Assembly: GCA_965222505.1 (NCBI GenBank)
Contig: OZ244956.1
Coordinates: 3,720,001 to 3,784,000 of the forward strand
DNA length: 64,000 nt
DNA from: G965222505 sp965222505
Lineage (GTDB): Bacteria > Bacteroidota > Rhodothermia > Rhodothermales > DATKEJ01
Direction: 5' to 3'
Part shown: one piece after another, positions 42,874 through 51,730 of the stretch
Position numbering within the stretch: position 1 is the stretch's first letter
How the letters are laid out: each line of letters begins with the position of its first letter
Notes under the pieces: generated by a model
Told to the model about the DNA's origin: nothing
The model's input: only the letters and a program-made list of their open reading frames with translations
Databases searched by the model: none
Made by a program: the position numbers and the translations under genes

Positions 42874-42910
42874 ATCTCCTGCGCGGCAATATTGACAATT
42901 TAATCCGCTT

Positions 42911-43204
42911 GATCCACTCGGCTCCGGTCATCACCTGCGACCGCCGGAGCCAGATGGACAGGTAGACCATCAAAAAGATCTGGTTGAACACCGGCCGGAG
43001 CCACGGAATCCAGATGCTTTTGAGGCCATAGACAAACAACAAATACACCATCCACATCGTCCCGCTGATGTCAAACATGCCGGAGGCATTCGACAGGCCC
43101 AGCATATACCAGGGAATGGTGTTGCCCCCCAGAAAGTAGCTTTCGATGTTCTTCGATGCTCGCTTCGAAAAAATGATGATCAGGTCGATGGGGTGGAGGG
43201 ACAT
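42911..43204 (-). pseudogene. Truncated sodium:sugar symporter (SSS family) gene remnant
   Basis: About 98 codons match the start of SSS symporters: MSLHPIDLIIIF, SKRASKNIESYFLGGNTIPWYMLGLSNASGMFDISGTMWMVYLLFVYG, and ending WLRRSQVMTGAEWI. From memory of the family, about a dozen residues of TM1 seem to be missing in frame between IIIF and SKRASKN. After TGAEWIK the frame runs into unrelated repeat sequence (to 42812), and ~400 residues of the transporter are absent. It heads the mannan operon, where R. marinus-like operons have a mannobiose importer. A functional copy may lie elsewhere. Confidence 0.85.
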
Positions 43205-43217
43205 AGGGGATGGATTG

Positions 43218-43246
43218 CGTGGTGCGTTTACTCAAAACGCACCACG
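43218..43246. repeat. 12-bp perfect inverted repeat upstream of the symporter remnant
   Basis: cgtggtgcgttt (43218-43229) pairs with aaacgcaccacg (43235-43246) around a 5-bp loop (actca). Its two units, tgcgtgg and tgcgttt, are 7 bp each and resemble the TGCGAGG heptamer family, though with only two units this could be chance. It could serve as the terminator of the upstream methyltransferase gene or as an operator of the operon. Confidence 0.65.
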
Positions 43247-43293
43247 AAACAGTTTTCAACACACCCTGAATCTATCCATTCCCGCTCTGCCAA

Positions 43294-44115
43294 TCAACCC
43301 GGTACCCGCCCTGCATAGATGGGGATTTGCCATACCGCATAGCCTTCCGGATTGCGGAGGCATTCCAGCATGGCGGCCCAGTAGGCCTGGACTTCTTCCC
43401 GGCTGAACCGGGTATGTTGAGCAATGGCTTCGGTATATCCGTCTCGCCAGGCTTCCCAGATGCCGATAATGATCTCGCGGGGGACGCGTACGGTATCCAC
43501 AATGATATAGGTAACCGTGAGGTCTTGTACGCCCAGTTCCGAGAGCAGGGTGAACCCTTTCCTGCCCACGCGCAGATCGGTGCCAGTGGTTTCGCCGAAA
43601 TGGATGGGGCCGTCGTGCCAGAACACGTCGGTGTCCAGTTCCACGGGGTGAAAATGGATCATCGCGTAGTCCTCGGCCAGCACGTGCAGGTAGCCGCCGG
43701 GTTTGGTCACGCGGATCATTTCGGCCAGGACGCGTTCCGGGTGGGGGATGGATTGCAGGACGTGCCGGCACACGGTGAGGTCGTATGTACCGTCGGGAGC
43801 CTTCAGGTTAAAAGCATCGCCTGTTTCAAACCGGAGCCGTGGGGCAAGGTCGGCATATCGGGTTTGCGCACGTTCAATGGGGCCGGGCAGGATGTCAATA
43901 CCCAGCAAGGTGGCTTCGGGAAAATGAACCGCCAGCCGGGAGGTGATTTCCCCGGTCCCACAGCCGATATCCAGGATGTGCGGGGCCTGCGGAAGGGCAT
44001 ACCGGTCAAACAGGGGCCCCTCCTGCGGCCAGATGGCCTGCGCCTGAAACGCCAGCGTCTGCACCATCGACGCATCGGCCATCTGCTCGGCTTGCGGATT
44101 AAATGGATTGGACAT
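43294..44115 (-). CDS. Class I SAM-dependent methyltransferase
   Basis: 273 residues from ATG 44115 (MSNPFNPQAEQM). The Rossmann-fold SAM site is clear: HILDIGCGTGEITSRLA (motif I), LLGIDILPGPI (acidic loop), ETGDAFNLKAPDGTYDLTVCRHVLQSIPHPERVLAEMIRVTKPGGYL (motifs II and III). This is the small-molecule type (UbiE/COQ5-like), not a DNA methylase, and the acceptor is unknown. It starts 13 bp after the TOPRIM-like gene's stop, so it may be the third gene of that putative operon. Confidence 0.88.
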   Translation of the reverse strand: MSNPFNPQAEQMADASMVQTLAFQAQAIWPQEGPLFDRYALPQAPHILDIGCGTGEITSRLAVHFPEATLLGIDILPGPIERAQTRYADLAPRLRFETGDAFNLKAPDGTYDLTVCRHVLQSIPHPERVLAEMIRVTKPGGYLHVLAEDYAMIHFHPVELDTDVFWHDGPIHFGETTGTDLRVGRKGFTLLSELGVQDLTVTYIIVDTVRVPREIIIGIWEAWRDGYTEAIAQHTRFSREEVQAYWAAMLECLRNPEGYAVWQIPIYAGRVPG

Positions 44116-44128
44116 AATGCTACGCCAG

Positions 44129-44908
44129 TTACGGATATACAATCTTTGCTGCTATGAGAAGGTGATCTACAAAGTTAACGTAGCCTCTGGTGCAGCGTTT
44201 CTTAATTGTTTCGAGATCGACTACATGTGCAAGGTCCCATCGCACATGTAGGTTGCGTTGACGTTCTTCTTCCTTGTATGGGGATGACAGCACCCAATCA
44301 TTAAGTATCTGTTTGGCGGTGTCGCCTTCATTCGAGGTTCCAGGTAAATCTTCCAGGTTCTGGGGTAGAGGGGTAGCTGCAGGTATACCGAGTAGTATTT
44401 CTACTTGTGCTACGTCGGCCAAAAGCCACGTGTCGAAGTTTTTGATGGCAAGGCCGGTCAAAGATTGGTCATGGATTGGTTCCTCATTCGCATCTAAATG
44501 ATTTTGCCTAATGGCATCAAGGGCACGTGCCAAATCACGACTGCGGTTTGCTTCTTGATCATCGGCATCAACCACGAGGACGACGAGATCGATCTCGTCA
44601 GAATTCCACGCGATTACTCGCTGTGCAATGTAATTCCGCTGACTAACTCCATAGCCTCGACGAAGTGAAACACGTCCTGTACCAATACCTCGATCAAGAT
44701 CATGCTGTTGTCGTTCGCCAATTTGCGGATGCCTTTGGATGAATACACAGTCATCGAGTCCAGCAGTTTGCAATTCCCGGCGGATTAAGGTATGTAGCGC
44801 GCCTTCACGAGATCGGCCGATGGGTTTACCACCTTCCTCGGGTTTGATGTAGGGTATACTTGGACCTAATTCTGCCTCCCCTTCGGAAATTAAACCGATA
44901 CGAATCAT
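44129..44908 (-). CDS. TOPRIM-like (OLD/DUF4276-type) protein paired with an AAA ATPase
   Basis: 259 residues from ATG 44908 (MIRIGLISEGEAELG). The ISEGEAE motif resembles the glutamate of TOPRIM folds (EGxTE), and DLVVLVVDADDQEANRSRDL gives the matching DxD. This combination is seen in OLD nucleases and DUF4276/DUF4435-type partners. The second half (IKNFDTWLLADVAQVEILLGIP, LPGTSNEGDTAKQILNDWV) has the look of the DUF4276 C-terminal domain. Its ATG overlaps the ATPase stop (ATGA, 44905-44908), so both are made together. The activity is inferred to be a nuclease or effector; no direct evidence. Confidence 0.72.
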   Translation of the reverse strand: MIRIGLISEGEAELGPSIPYIKPEEGGKPIGRSREGALHTLIRRELQTAGLDDCVFIQRHPQIGERQQHDLDRGIGTGRVSLRRGYGVSQRNYIAQRVIAWNSDEIDLVVLVVDADDQEANRSRDLARALDAIRQNHLDANEEPIHDQSLTGLAIKNFDTWLLADVAQVEILLGIPAATPLPQNLEDLPGTSNEGDTAKQILNDWVLSSPYKEEERQRNLHVRWDLAHVVDLETIKKRCTRGYVNFVDHLLIAAKIVYP

Positions 44909-45951
44909 GCCGGATTTCCTCCGATGACATTCGTGAACCATAACTCACCCAGCTTCCCTTCATAGGCATCAAGGGCCAGTTGAAATCGCTTGGAATCAGT
45001 CGGTAAGGCATGAGTTTGCGTTTTCCCATCGTCGTCGAGTTCAACAGCACGAATTTGTTCTGGTTTTGCGTAATTGAGCAAAACGGGGGAGTGAGTAGTG
45101 ATCAGGATCTGTACAGGTTGGCCGGTGATGCCTTCTTTTGCAACTTTTTGCAGGAGTTCCATCACTTTGTGCAGCAGCCAAGGATGGATGCCGTTCTCTG
45201 GTTCCTCGAAACAGAGAACGGTAGGCGTAGGGGTTTGGTAAAGGGATGTCAATAACGCCAAAATGCGCAGGGTGCCGTCTGAGATTTCTGTCATCGGAAC
45301 ACTGTAGTCGGAATACCGATCTATCAGGCTTAGGGTTACACTTTTTCCTCCTTGTTTTAAGGATATCCGAGAGGCGTTAGGCACCATTTCTATCAACCGT
45401 TCTTCTAATTCGCTAAATCGCTCTCTGTCATCAAGTAGAATATCACGTAGACTATTTGCGATGCCCTCACCTCGCGAGGTCAAATTTCGTGTGGAGGAAA
45501 GAGAGATAGCTGCCGGGTTGAAGTCATAGGTCCGGACCATCTTAAGTTGATTGCTAATTGAGTCAGGAATATGTTGGTGGGCACGAGGTGTTGGTTTTAT
45601 AGGAACGGTGAGGGAAATGTTATCGACCTTTCCCTTGTCATTAGTTGCTTGCACAGTAAAACTGATATTATCAGCCAAGCCCCGCCAGAATTTGTCAGTC
45701 ACTGACAAAGCGGTCCGGGGGGTTGATTTATCGTAGAAGCGCAATGCACTCAACTCAGCTACCGCTTGACCGAAGATACCTGGGTCCACTATGTTTAAAG
45801 CGTGTTTCTGAATAATAGATAACATCTCAATAGCTTCGCAAACATTTGATTTTCCTGAACCATTTGGACCGATGAACACGGTCAACGGCTCTAGGTCGAT
45901 GGTTACATCGTACAAGCTTTTGTAGCGTTGAATGCGAAGTTGCGTAAGCAT
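44905..45951 (-). CDS. AAA15/AAA21-type ATPase, putative defence sensor
   Basis: 348 residues from ATG 45951 (MLTQLRIQRYKSLYDVTI); upstream in-frame codons are rejected as non-protein-like. SMC/ABC-type ATP-binding parts: Walker A G28-S35 (GPNGSGKS), signature-like EISDGTLRILALLTSL, Walker B VLCFEEPENGIHPWLLHKV, and H-loop ILITTHSPVLLNY. There is no transmembrane segment. Such ATPases coupled to a TOPRIM partner are known in anti-phage systems, for example PARIS (AAA15 AriA with the TOPRIM protein AriB). Here the partner follows with a 4-bp overlap. A Bacteroidota-type promoter motif lies ~36 bp upstream of the start. Confidence 0.85.
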   Translation of the reverse strand: MLTQLRIQRYKSLYDVTIDLEPLTVFIGPNGSGKSNVCEAIEMLSIIQKHALNIVDPGIFGQAVAELSALRFYDKSTPRTALSVTDKFWRGLADNISFTVQATNDKGKVDNISLTVPIKPTPRAHQHIPDSISNQLKMVRTYDFNPAAISLSSTRNLTSRGEGIANSLRDILLDDRERFSELEERLIEMVPNASRISLKQGGKSVTLSLIDRYSDYSVPMTEISDGTLRILALLTSLYQTPTPTVLCFEEPENGIHPWLLHKVMELLQKVAKEGITGQPVQILITTHSPVLLNYAKPEQIRAVELDDDGKTQTHALPTDSKRFQLALDAYEGKLGELWFTNVIGGNPA

Positions 45952-45986
45952 GATAAATGGCGTAGAGGCATGTTGCGGGTTTGTAT

Positions 45987-46018
45987 CAAATATAACATCC
46001 CAGCACCACAACAGGTAC
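45987..46018 (-). promoter_or_regulatory. Candidate Bacteroidota-type promoter of the ATPase/TOPRIM genes
   Basis: On the minus strand TATATTTG (45994-45987) matches the TAnnTTTG box at -7 exactly. An upstream TTG is present about 17 bp before it, a weak match to the -33 TTTG box. The distance to the start at 45951 is about 36 bp. Confidence 0.35.
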
Positions 46019-46105
46019 AGGGGTGTACGTTTGTAGCAGCGATCTGCACCGAAAGCGGAAGTGCGCATTGCAAACCGGGTCGACCGAGAGGGCATCTGTT
46101 GAACT

Positions 46106-48766
46106 TTATCGTCCCAACGAGGCCAAATTCGCACGCAACTTGTTTAACTCGGCCGTGGCATCTTCGGCTTTTTTGCGTTCGCGGTCGATGATGGCGGCCG
46201 GGGCACGGGTAATGAACTGCTCGTTCATGAGCTTGCGCTGGATGCCTTGGAGGAAGCCTTCTTTTTGGGTGATTTCTTTTTCCAGGCGCTTTCGCTCGGC
46301 ATCCAGGTCGATCAGACCGGCAAGGGGGATGAACACCTCGTGGCGGTCGACCACCACTGTGGCACTGGCTGCCGGCTTGGTAAGGCTCTGCCCAACGGTC
46401 AAGCGGGCTACCTTCGCCAGGCGTTCAAAATACCGGGCATGGGCTTCAAACACCGGGGCCAAATGCGGCTCAACGGCAGCCACGTTCAGGAGCATGTCTA
46501 CGGGTTTGCCGGGGGCAATCTGATTCTGGTTCTTGATGTTTCGAATGCCGGATACCATCTGCTGGATCAGACCAAAGGCACGTCCCGCAGCGGGATCTGT
46601 TTCGACCGCGTTGCTTGTTGGCCAGGCTGAGATGATGCAGGCTTCGCCTTCGGCGCGCGGCCGGAGTTTCCACCACAGTTCTTCGGTGATATACGGCATG
46701 AACGGATGCAGCAGTTGTACCATCTTCTCGTACAACGCCACGGCCAGCGCAATGGTGGCCTCGTTCATGGATTCGCCACGGGCGGGTTTGATGAGTTCCA
46801 GGTACCAGTCGCAGTAATCCCGCCAGAACACATCGTAGACCGCCATCAGGGCTTCGTTGAGCCGGTACCGGCTGATGGCCTCGTCCGCCTCAGCGATGGT
46901 TTCGTTGAGGCGGTGGACCATCCATTTTTCAACGAGCGAAAGATCCTCGAAGGCGCGGGAGTGGCGGTAATCCTTGCCCGGCTCCATGAATTGACCGAAC
47001 ACGTTGAAGGCGTTCCAGATCTTGTTGGCAAAGTTGCGTCCCATCTCGAACTTGAGTGGGTCCAGCTTGATGTCCTGCCCCTGTGCGCAGAGCACCGTGA
47101 GGGAGTACCGCACGGCATCGGCCCCGTACTGGTCGATCATGTCCAGCGGGTCGATACCGTTGCCCAGGCTTTTGCTCATCCACCGGCCCTGCTTGTCCTT
47201 GATCATGCCGGTGATGAAGATGTCTCCGTACGGCTCTTCATCCATAAAATGTTCGCCCGCCATAATCATTCGGGCGATCCAGAAAAAGAGGATGTCATAG
47301 CCCGAGACCAGGACGTTGGTCGGGTAGAAGTAGTCCAGTTCCGGGGTTTTTCCCGGCCAGCCGAGGGTGGCAAACGGCCAGAGCCAGGAGGAGAACCAGG
47401 TATCAAGGACGTCCTCATCCTGTAACATATTCGGGCCGGGTTGCTCAACCGAAACCACAAAGTCTCGGTTTTCGTCGATTTCGCCGTTTTCGTCTAGGTG
47501 ATACCAGACCGGGATGCGGTGGCCCCACCAGAGTTGCCGGGAGATGGTCCAGTCCCGAATATTGTCCAGCCAGCGGAAGTATTCATTCTCCCACCGTTTC
47601 GGGTAAAACGTCACCTTTCCGCTACGTACGGCCTTTAGGGCGCGTTCGGCCATGGGTTTCATGCTCACGAACCATTGCCGGGAGATCAGCGGTTCGATGA
47701 TGGCCTTGGACCGGCTGGAGATCGGAATGCTGTTTTTGTAGGGTTCAATTTTGACGAGGAAACCCTGCGTTTCGAGGTCGGCCACGATTTTTTTGCGGGC
47801 CTCGAACCGGTCTTGCCCGGCATACGCGCCCCCGTTTTCGTTGAGCGTACCGTCCAGGTTCATCAGGTTGATGACCTCCAGCTTGTGCTTCGTTCCGATC
47901 TCGAAATCGTTGGCATCATGCGCCGGGGTGATTTTCAGCGCCCCGGCTCCGAATTCCATTTTGACGTATTCGTCCCCGATGATGGGGATTTCCCGGTTCA
48001 TCAGGGGGAGCATGACAGATGTGCCGATGAGGTGTTGATACCGTTCATCGTCCGGGTGGACGGCCACAGCGGTATCGGCCAGCATGGTTTCCGGGCGGGT
48101 GGTGGCAATCGTCAGGTCCCCGGAGCCGTCAGCGAGAGGATAGCGGATGTACCACAGGTGTCCGTCGCGTTCGACGTTGGTCACCTCTTCGTCCGAGAGC
48201 GCCGTCTGGTCCACGGGGCACCAGTTGACGAGGTAGTTGCCCCGGTAGATCAGCCCTTGCTGGTAGAGTTTTACGAAGACGGTTTGTACCGCGTGGGTGA
48301 ACCCGTCGTCCATGGTAAAGCGGGTGCGGTCCCAATCACAGGATGTACCCAGTTTTTTATACTGGTCGATGATGATCGCGCCGTACTCGTTCTTCCAGTC
48401 CCAGACCTTTTCGACAAACGCCTCCCGCCCGATCTCATGCCGGCTGGTGCCCTGTTTTTTGAGCATGCGGGAGACCACGTTTTGTGTGGCAATCCCGGCA
48501 TGGTCGATGCCCGGCATCCAGAGGGATTCGTACCCCTGCATCCGGCGGATGCGGGTCAGGGCATCCTGGACGGTGCCTTGCAGCGCGTGCCCCATGTGCA
48601 ACCGGCCCGTCACGTTGGGTGGCGGCATCATGATGGTGTGGGGTGCTTTGTCCGGATTGGGCGCGGCGCGGAAGAAGCCGTTTTCCATCCAGTACGGGTA
48701 CCATTTGGCCTCGATGGCTTTAGGATCGTAGGCCTTGGGGCGGGGCGGCGTAGCTGTGGGGGGCAT
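46106..48766 (-). CDS. valS: Valyl-tRNA synthetase
   Basis: 886 residues, the usual length. The class I signatures are HIGH-like in MMPPPNVTGRLHMGHALQ and KMSKS-like in GRWMSKSLGNGIDPLDMIDQYG. The editing (CP1) domain, anticodon-binding domain (MVQLLHPFMPYITEELW) and C-terminal coiled-coil arm (LAGLIDLDAERKRLEKEITQKEGFLQGIQ) are all present. It charges tRNA-Val in the cytoplasm. The gene begins at 48766 with ATG. A heptamer repeat array lies upstream, between it and the divergent 49028 gene. Confidence 0.98.
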   Translation of the reverse strand: MPPTATPPRPKAYDPKAIEAKWYPYWMENGFFRAAPNPDKAPHTIMMPPPNVTGRLHMGHALQGTVQDALTRIRRMQGYESLWMPGIDHAGIATQNVVSRMLKKQGTSRHEIGREAFVEKVWDWKNEYGAIIIDQYKKLGTSCDWDRTRFTMDDGFTHAVQTVFVKLYQQGLIYRGNYLVNWCPVDQTALSDEEVTNVERDGHLWYIRYPLADGSGDLTIATTRPETMLADTAVAVHPDDERYQHLIGTSVMLPLMNREIPIIGDEYVKMEFGAGALKITPAHDANDFEIGTKHKLEVINLMNLDGTLNENGGAYAGQDRFEARKKIVADLETQGFLVKIEPYKNSIPISSRSKAIIEPLISRQWFVSMKPMAERALKAVRSGKVTFYPKRWENEYFRWLDNIRDWTISRQLWWGHRIPVWYHLDENGEIDENRDFVVSVEQPGPNMLQDEDVLDTWFSSWLWPFATLGWPGKTPELDYFYPTNVLVSGYDILFFWIARMIMAGEHFMDEEPYGDIFITGMIKDKQGRWMSKSLGNGIDPLDMIDQYGADAVRYSLTVLCAQGQDIKLDPLKFEMGRNFANKIWNAFNVFGQFMEPGKDYRHSRAFEDLSLVEKWMVHRLNETIAEADEAISRYRLNEALMAVYDVFWRDYCDWYLELIKPARGESMNEATIALAVALYEKMVQLLHPFMPYITEELWWKLRPRAEGEACIISAWPTSNAVETDPAAGRAFGLIQQMVSGIRNIKNQNQIAPGKPVDMLLNVAAVEPHLAPVFEAHARYFERLAKVARLTVGQSLTKPAASATVVVDRHEVFIPLAGLIDLDAERKRLEKEITQKEGFLQGIQRKLMNEQFITRAPAAIIDRERKKAEDATAELNKLRANLASLGR

Positions 48767-48822
48767 AATGCTGGGGTATGTTGAACGTGTGGTGTCTTAA
48801 CCAAACGGTATCGTCTCGGGAG

Positions 48823-48907
48823 AATTGTCGATTGTCGATTGTCGATTGTCGATTGTCAACGGGTGCCTCTCATTGACAATTGACAATTGGCCATTGACCA
48901 TTGACAA
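48823..48907. repeat. Inverted heptamer array, GATTGTC family
   Basis: Five tandem units aattgtc gattgtc gattgtc gattgtc gattgtc (48823-48857) are followed, after a 15-bp spacer, by five inverted units ttgacaa ttgacaa ttggcca ttgacca ttgacaa (48873-48907). The two sides pair as gattgtc/gacaatt with one mismatch or wobble per unit. It lies in the divergent valS/49028 intergenic region. Confidence 0.85.
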
Positions 48908-49027
48908 TTATAAATATATTGTTTGCTGCTTGAACCAAAGATAAAAGACCCAAACCAACCAGTCATCCCCCTTCGTGTTCCATTTTAGAATTGAAACAAC
49001 AGGGAAATCGCCGTACCATCTCGGGAC

Positions 49028-51013
49028 GTGTATCTTTCCCATACATATCGAATCCTCGGCTGCTTCGGTCTGGTGCTGTGCCTTTTGGGTCCGGCCAGGG
49101 CTCAGACGCGGCAGGTTCAGGTGGGTTTTACGGCGGATGTAAGTCGGTATCAATGGATGGCCCAGGCGCAGGTGGATCAACAGGTCGGCGGGTGGCACAT
49201 CAACGTGTGGAACCGGTTCACCTCCGAAGCCTTCCTTCTGAACGAAACGGTCAACGATATTCGAGATGAAAACATTACGCGGTGGGAGGTAATGCGCCCG
49301 CTGGGAGGGCGTACGGCTGGGATGGTATACGGTCAGGCCGGATGGTTCAGTCAGAATCAGGCTTCCGGGCAAGCCTTATACGGGGCCTTACGCTATCAGG
49401 TACATCCGCTGGCATGGATTGCCCCGGCCCTGGGGATGGCTTGGGACCGGCGGCTCGGCGTGGCCGATTCGCTCGGGCATGCGCCGGTGCGTCTGGATGC
49501 CGGACCGGCTTTTGGGATACGACTGGAGACGCGGCCTGTGCCAGTCGGGGAATATCGGGCACAGATCAATCTGGCGGGGCATTGGCAACTCATTAATCCA
49601 CGCCGGGGGCGGACGGTTCAGGCCGATGCCGGGCTACACCGGAGGTATCAACGATCCCGCTTCACCGTGACGGCCCGGTATGCCAACTTTCGGCGGGATG
49701 CCTACCAGGCCACTTCTTTCCTGAACCGGGACCCCTCGGCCATCCGCAGCCCCGAAGCCATTGAAGCGACCACCAGCGACACCCTGCTCACGCAGGTCAG
49801 CTTCGATACGCCCCTGCGGCGGCATTGGGCATTGCAAACCCGGTTGGACATTGCCACCAACCACCGGTTCATCCGGACGTTTAAGGTGCCGAAAGAAGCC
49901 CTGTTTTTCGATACCGATTTTACCCGGCGCGAACTGGATGCCGAAATTGCTACGCGCTACCAGAACGGCGCAGCCGATGCTCGGATTGCCGTCTATTATG
50001 GCGCAGCCGTGGAACGGCGGCAACTGGCTAATCGGGAGGATCTGCCGCTCAGTCAGGCTGGACCCAAAGGCGATTTACTCCAACAGGCCGACTACGACGA
50101 GGGCGATTGGGGCATTCGGGTCCGAAGCCTGTTTCCGCTGGGTACGCGGTGGACCCTTCGTTTTTCCGGTACGGCCAACCTGCTCCAGCACGACACGCCT
50201 GACCGTAACCCGGACGACCGCGACGAAGTCTTCCACAATGCCGAGCTTGGGGTACGCGCACGCTTCAGTGAGGCCCTGCAAGCGGATATGGAGGTCTTCG
50301 GGACCTATGATCATACCGTCTATCTCCGGGCGGCCCGGTCGGCAGAGAACAGCCGCCGGTTTTCGTTGCGCCTGCGTCCCTCGCTTCGGTGGCGACCATC
50401 GCCCAATACCGATGTCCAACTGAACTCGTCCGTGCGGGCCACCTATACCGTTGATGACTTTGAACTTCCAAACCAGACCCCCAACGACCAGTCGGCGCGG
50501 GAACTGCGGTATACGGGTTCCTTGATGCAACGCCTCACAAACGGAGTGGTACTCCGGGCCGAGGGAAACTGGGGGCACCTGTTATTGGGCCGGTTGTTGT
50601 GGGAAGACTTTGCCGAAATTCCCTTCGACACCCTGCGCACGACCAGCGGATGGGTGCGGCTTCAGGTGGGGCAACGGTGGACGGCTGAGGCCGGGGTGCG
50701 GTTTTTCGTCCGGCGCGACTTTGACCGGGCCGTCTCGGTACGGTATGACCGACCCGATGGGGGCGGGCAGGGGTTGGTCACGCGGTCCGGGCGGGAATGG
50801 ATCGAACAGATTGGCCCGACGGCAGCTTTTACTTGGCCGATGGCCGGAGGGTCGGAACTGCGGATAGACGGGTGGCTTCAGGTGCAGCGTGTGCGGCAGG
50901 CCTTGTTTGGGGATTTACCGGAGGACGAGGTGTCCGAAATAGAGGCTGCAGCCAGCAGGGGCACCCGCCGTGTTGTTCCAAACGTCAGGATGCAGGTGAT
51001 CTGGCGTTTTTGA
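49028..51013 (+). CDS. Large outer-membrane beta-barrel protein of unknown function
   Basis: 661 residues from a GTG start at 49028. The signal peptide runs to GPARAQ (RILGCFGLVLCLLGPARAQ). The mature part is a run of alternating amphipathic strands with aromatic ends (AQAQVDQQVGGWHINVWNRF, ALQTRLDIATNHRFIRTFKV, ELDAEIATRYQNGAADARIAVYYG), and the last residue of the chain is F (VRMQVIWRF), the usual outer-membrane signature. Size and strand number suggest a barrel of around 20 or more strands. There is no plug domain, so it is not a TonB-dependent receptor. The cargo is unknown. Confidence 0.75.
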   Translation: MYLSHTYRILGCFGLVLCLLGPARAQTRQVQVGFTADVSRYQWMAQAQVDQQVGGWHINVWNRFTSEAFLLNETVNDIRDENITRWEVMRPLGGRTAGMVYGQAGWFSQNQASGQALYGALRYQVHPLAWIAPALGMAWDRRLGVADSLGHAPVRLDAGPAFGIRLETRPVPVGEYRAQINLAGHWQLINPRRGRTVQADAGLHRRYQRSRFTVTARYANFRRDAYQATSFLNRDPSAIRSPEAIEATTSDTLLTQVSFDTPLRRHWALQTRLDIATNHRFIRTFKVPKEALFFDTDFTRRELDAEIATRYQNGAADARIAVYYGAAVERRQLANREDLPLSQAGPKGDLLQQADYDEGDWGIRVRSLFPLGTRWTLRFSGTANLLQHDTPDRNPDDRDEVFHNAELGVRARFSEALQADMEVFGTYDHTVYLRAARSAENSRRFSLRLRPSLRWRPSPNTDVQLNSSVRATYTVDDFELPNQTPNDQSARELRYTGSLMQRLTNGVVLRAEGNWGHLLLGRLLWEDFAEIPFDTLRTTSGWVRLQVGQRWTAEAGVRFFVRRDFDRAVSVRYDRPDGGGQGLVTRSGREWIEQIGPTAAFTWPMAGGSELRIDGWLQVQRVRQALFGDLPEDEVSEIEAAASRGTRRVVPNVRMQVIWRF

Positions 51014-51019
51014 AACAAA

Positions 51020-51700
51020 TCACATGTTCTCCTGCATGGGGTTTTGCAGGGCGGAGAGGCGGGCCTTGACTTCGTTGACCAAGCGGTTTTCAGTATCGCT
51101 CATTGAGAGGAACTGCTCAAAGTCAGCCATGGCGGCATCGGTTTGCTGAAGTTCTTCGTAGAGTCGTCCGCGTTCGAAGTAGTGTACAGGCACTTCCGGC
51201 ATCAATTCAATACACCGGGAAATCTCGCTTATCGATTTTTCGAACTGATTCATGTTCATAAAACCGATGCTTCGCCAGTGGTAGGCGCGTGCCAGGTCTT
51301 CATCTGGCAAATCGTTGCGCTCGGTAACCACGGAGAAGTCCTCCATGGCAGCATCGAGGTTATTCAAGGCCATGTGGCTGGCGCCTCGGTAGAAGTAGCC
51401 CCACGAGTCGCCGCCGCCGAGGCGCAGGGCTTCGTTGAAGTCCGGGACTGCCTTGGTGTATTCCCGTTGCATCCAGTAGACCTTGCCACGGGCCATGTAG
51501 GCATCGGTGTAGGTGGAGTCCAGTTCGAGGGCTTCGGTATAATTCCGAACCGCATCGATCATATTCATGGTTGCAAAGGCTTGCTGGCCGTCATCAAAGG
51601 CTTGTTGGGCGGGGGTAGGGCGGCAGGCACTCAGGGCAAGGGTACATAGGAAGAGCACAGGGAAGACGCTTGCCGGAGTCCGATACAGGGTCTGGAGCAT
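51020..51700 (-). CDS. TPR lipoprotein
   Basis: 226 residues with a lipoprotein signal (LCTLALSAC). Five TPR-like repeats follow with the usual A-A/Y-G and P spacing: AFDDGQQAFATMNMIDAVRNYTEAL, AYMARGKVYWMQREYTKAVPDFNEAL, GYFYRGASHMALNNLDAAMEDFSVV, AYHWRSIGFMNMNQFEKSISEISR, and HYFERGRLYEELQQTDAAMADFEQFL. Such proteins scaffold outer-membrane or periplasmic complexes; the partner is unknown. It converges tightly with the preceding barrel gene (6 bp), with no terminator visible. The next gene in this direction, a Mur ligase, lies 30 bp upstream, so an operon with it is likely. Confidence 0.85.
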   Translation of the reverse strand: MLQTLYRTPASVFPVLFLCTLALSACRPTPAQQAFDDGQQAFATMNMIDAVRNYTEALELDSTYTDAYMARGKVYWMQREYTKAVPDFNEALRLGGGDSWGYFYRGASHMALNNLDAAMEDFSVVTERNDLPDEDLARAYHWRSIGFMNMNQFEKSISEISRCIELMPEVPVHYFERGRLYEELQQTDAAMADFEQFLSMSDTENRLVNEVKARLSALQNPMQENM

Positions 51701-51730
51701 GTTGGTAGGATAGGAGGAGAGGATGTACGA

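Noticed and set aside
45952..46134. A 61-residue N-terminal extension of the ATPase
   Set aside because: The P-loop protein family starts directly at MLTQLRIQ, and a promoter-like box lies in the extension.
47675..48784. Long open frame antisense to valS
   Set aside because: High-GC codon bias of the true gene leaves the opposite strand open; the translation shows no protein-like pattern.
48908..49372. A minus-strand frame of 154 codons near the barrel gene
   Set aside because: It overlaps the signal peptide region of the barrel gene and has no support.
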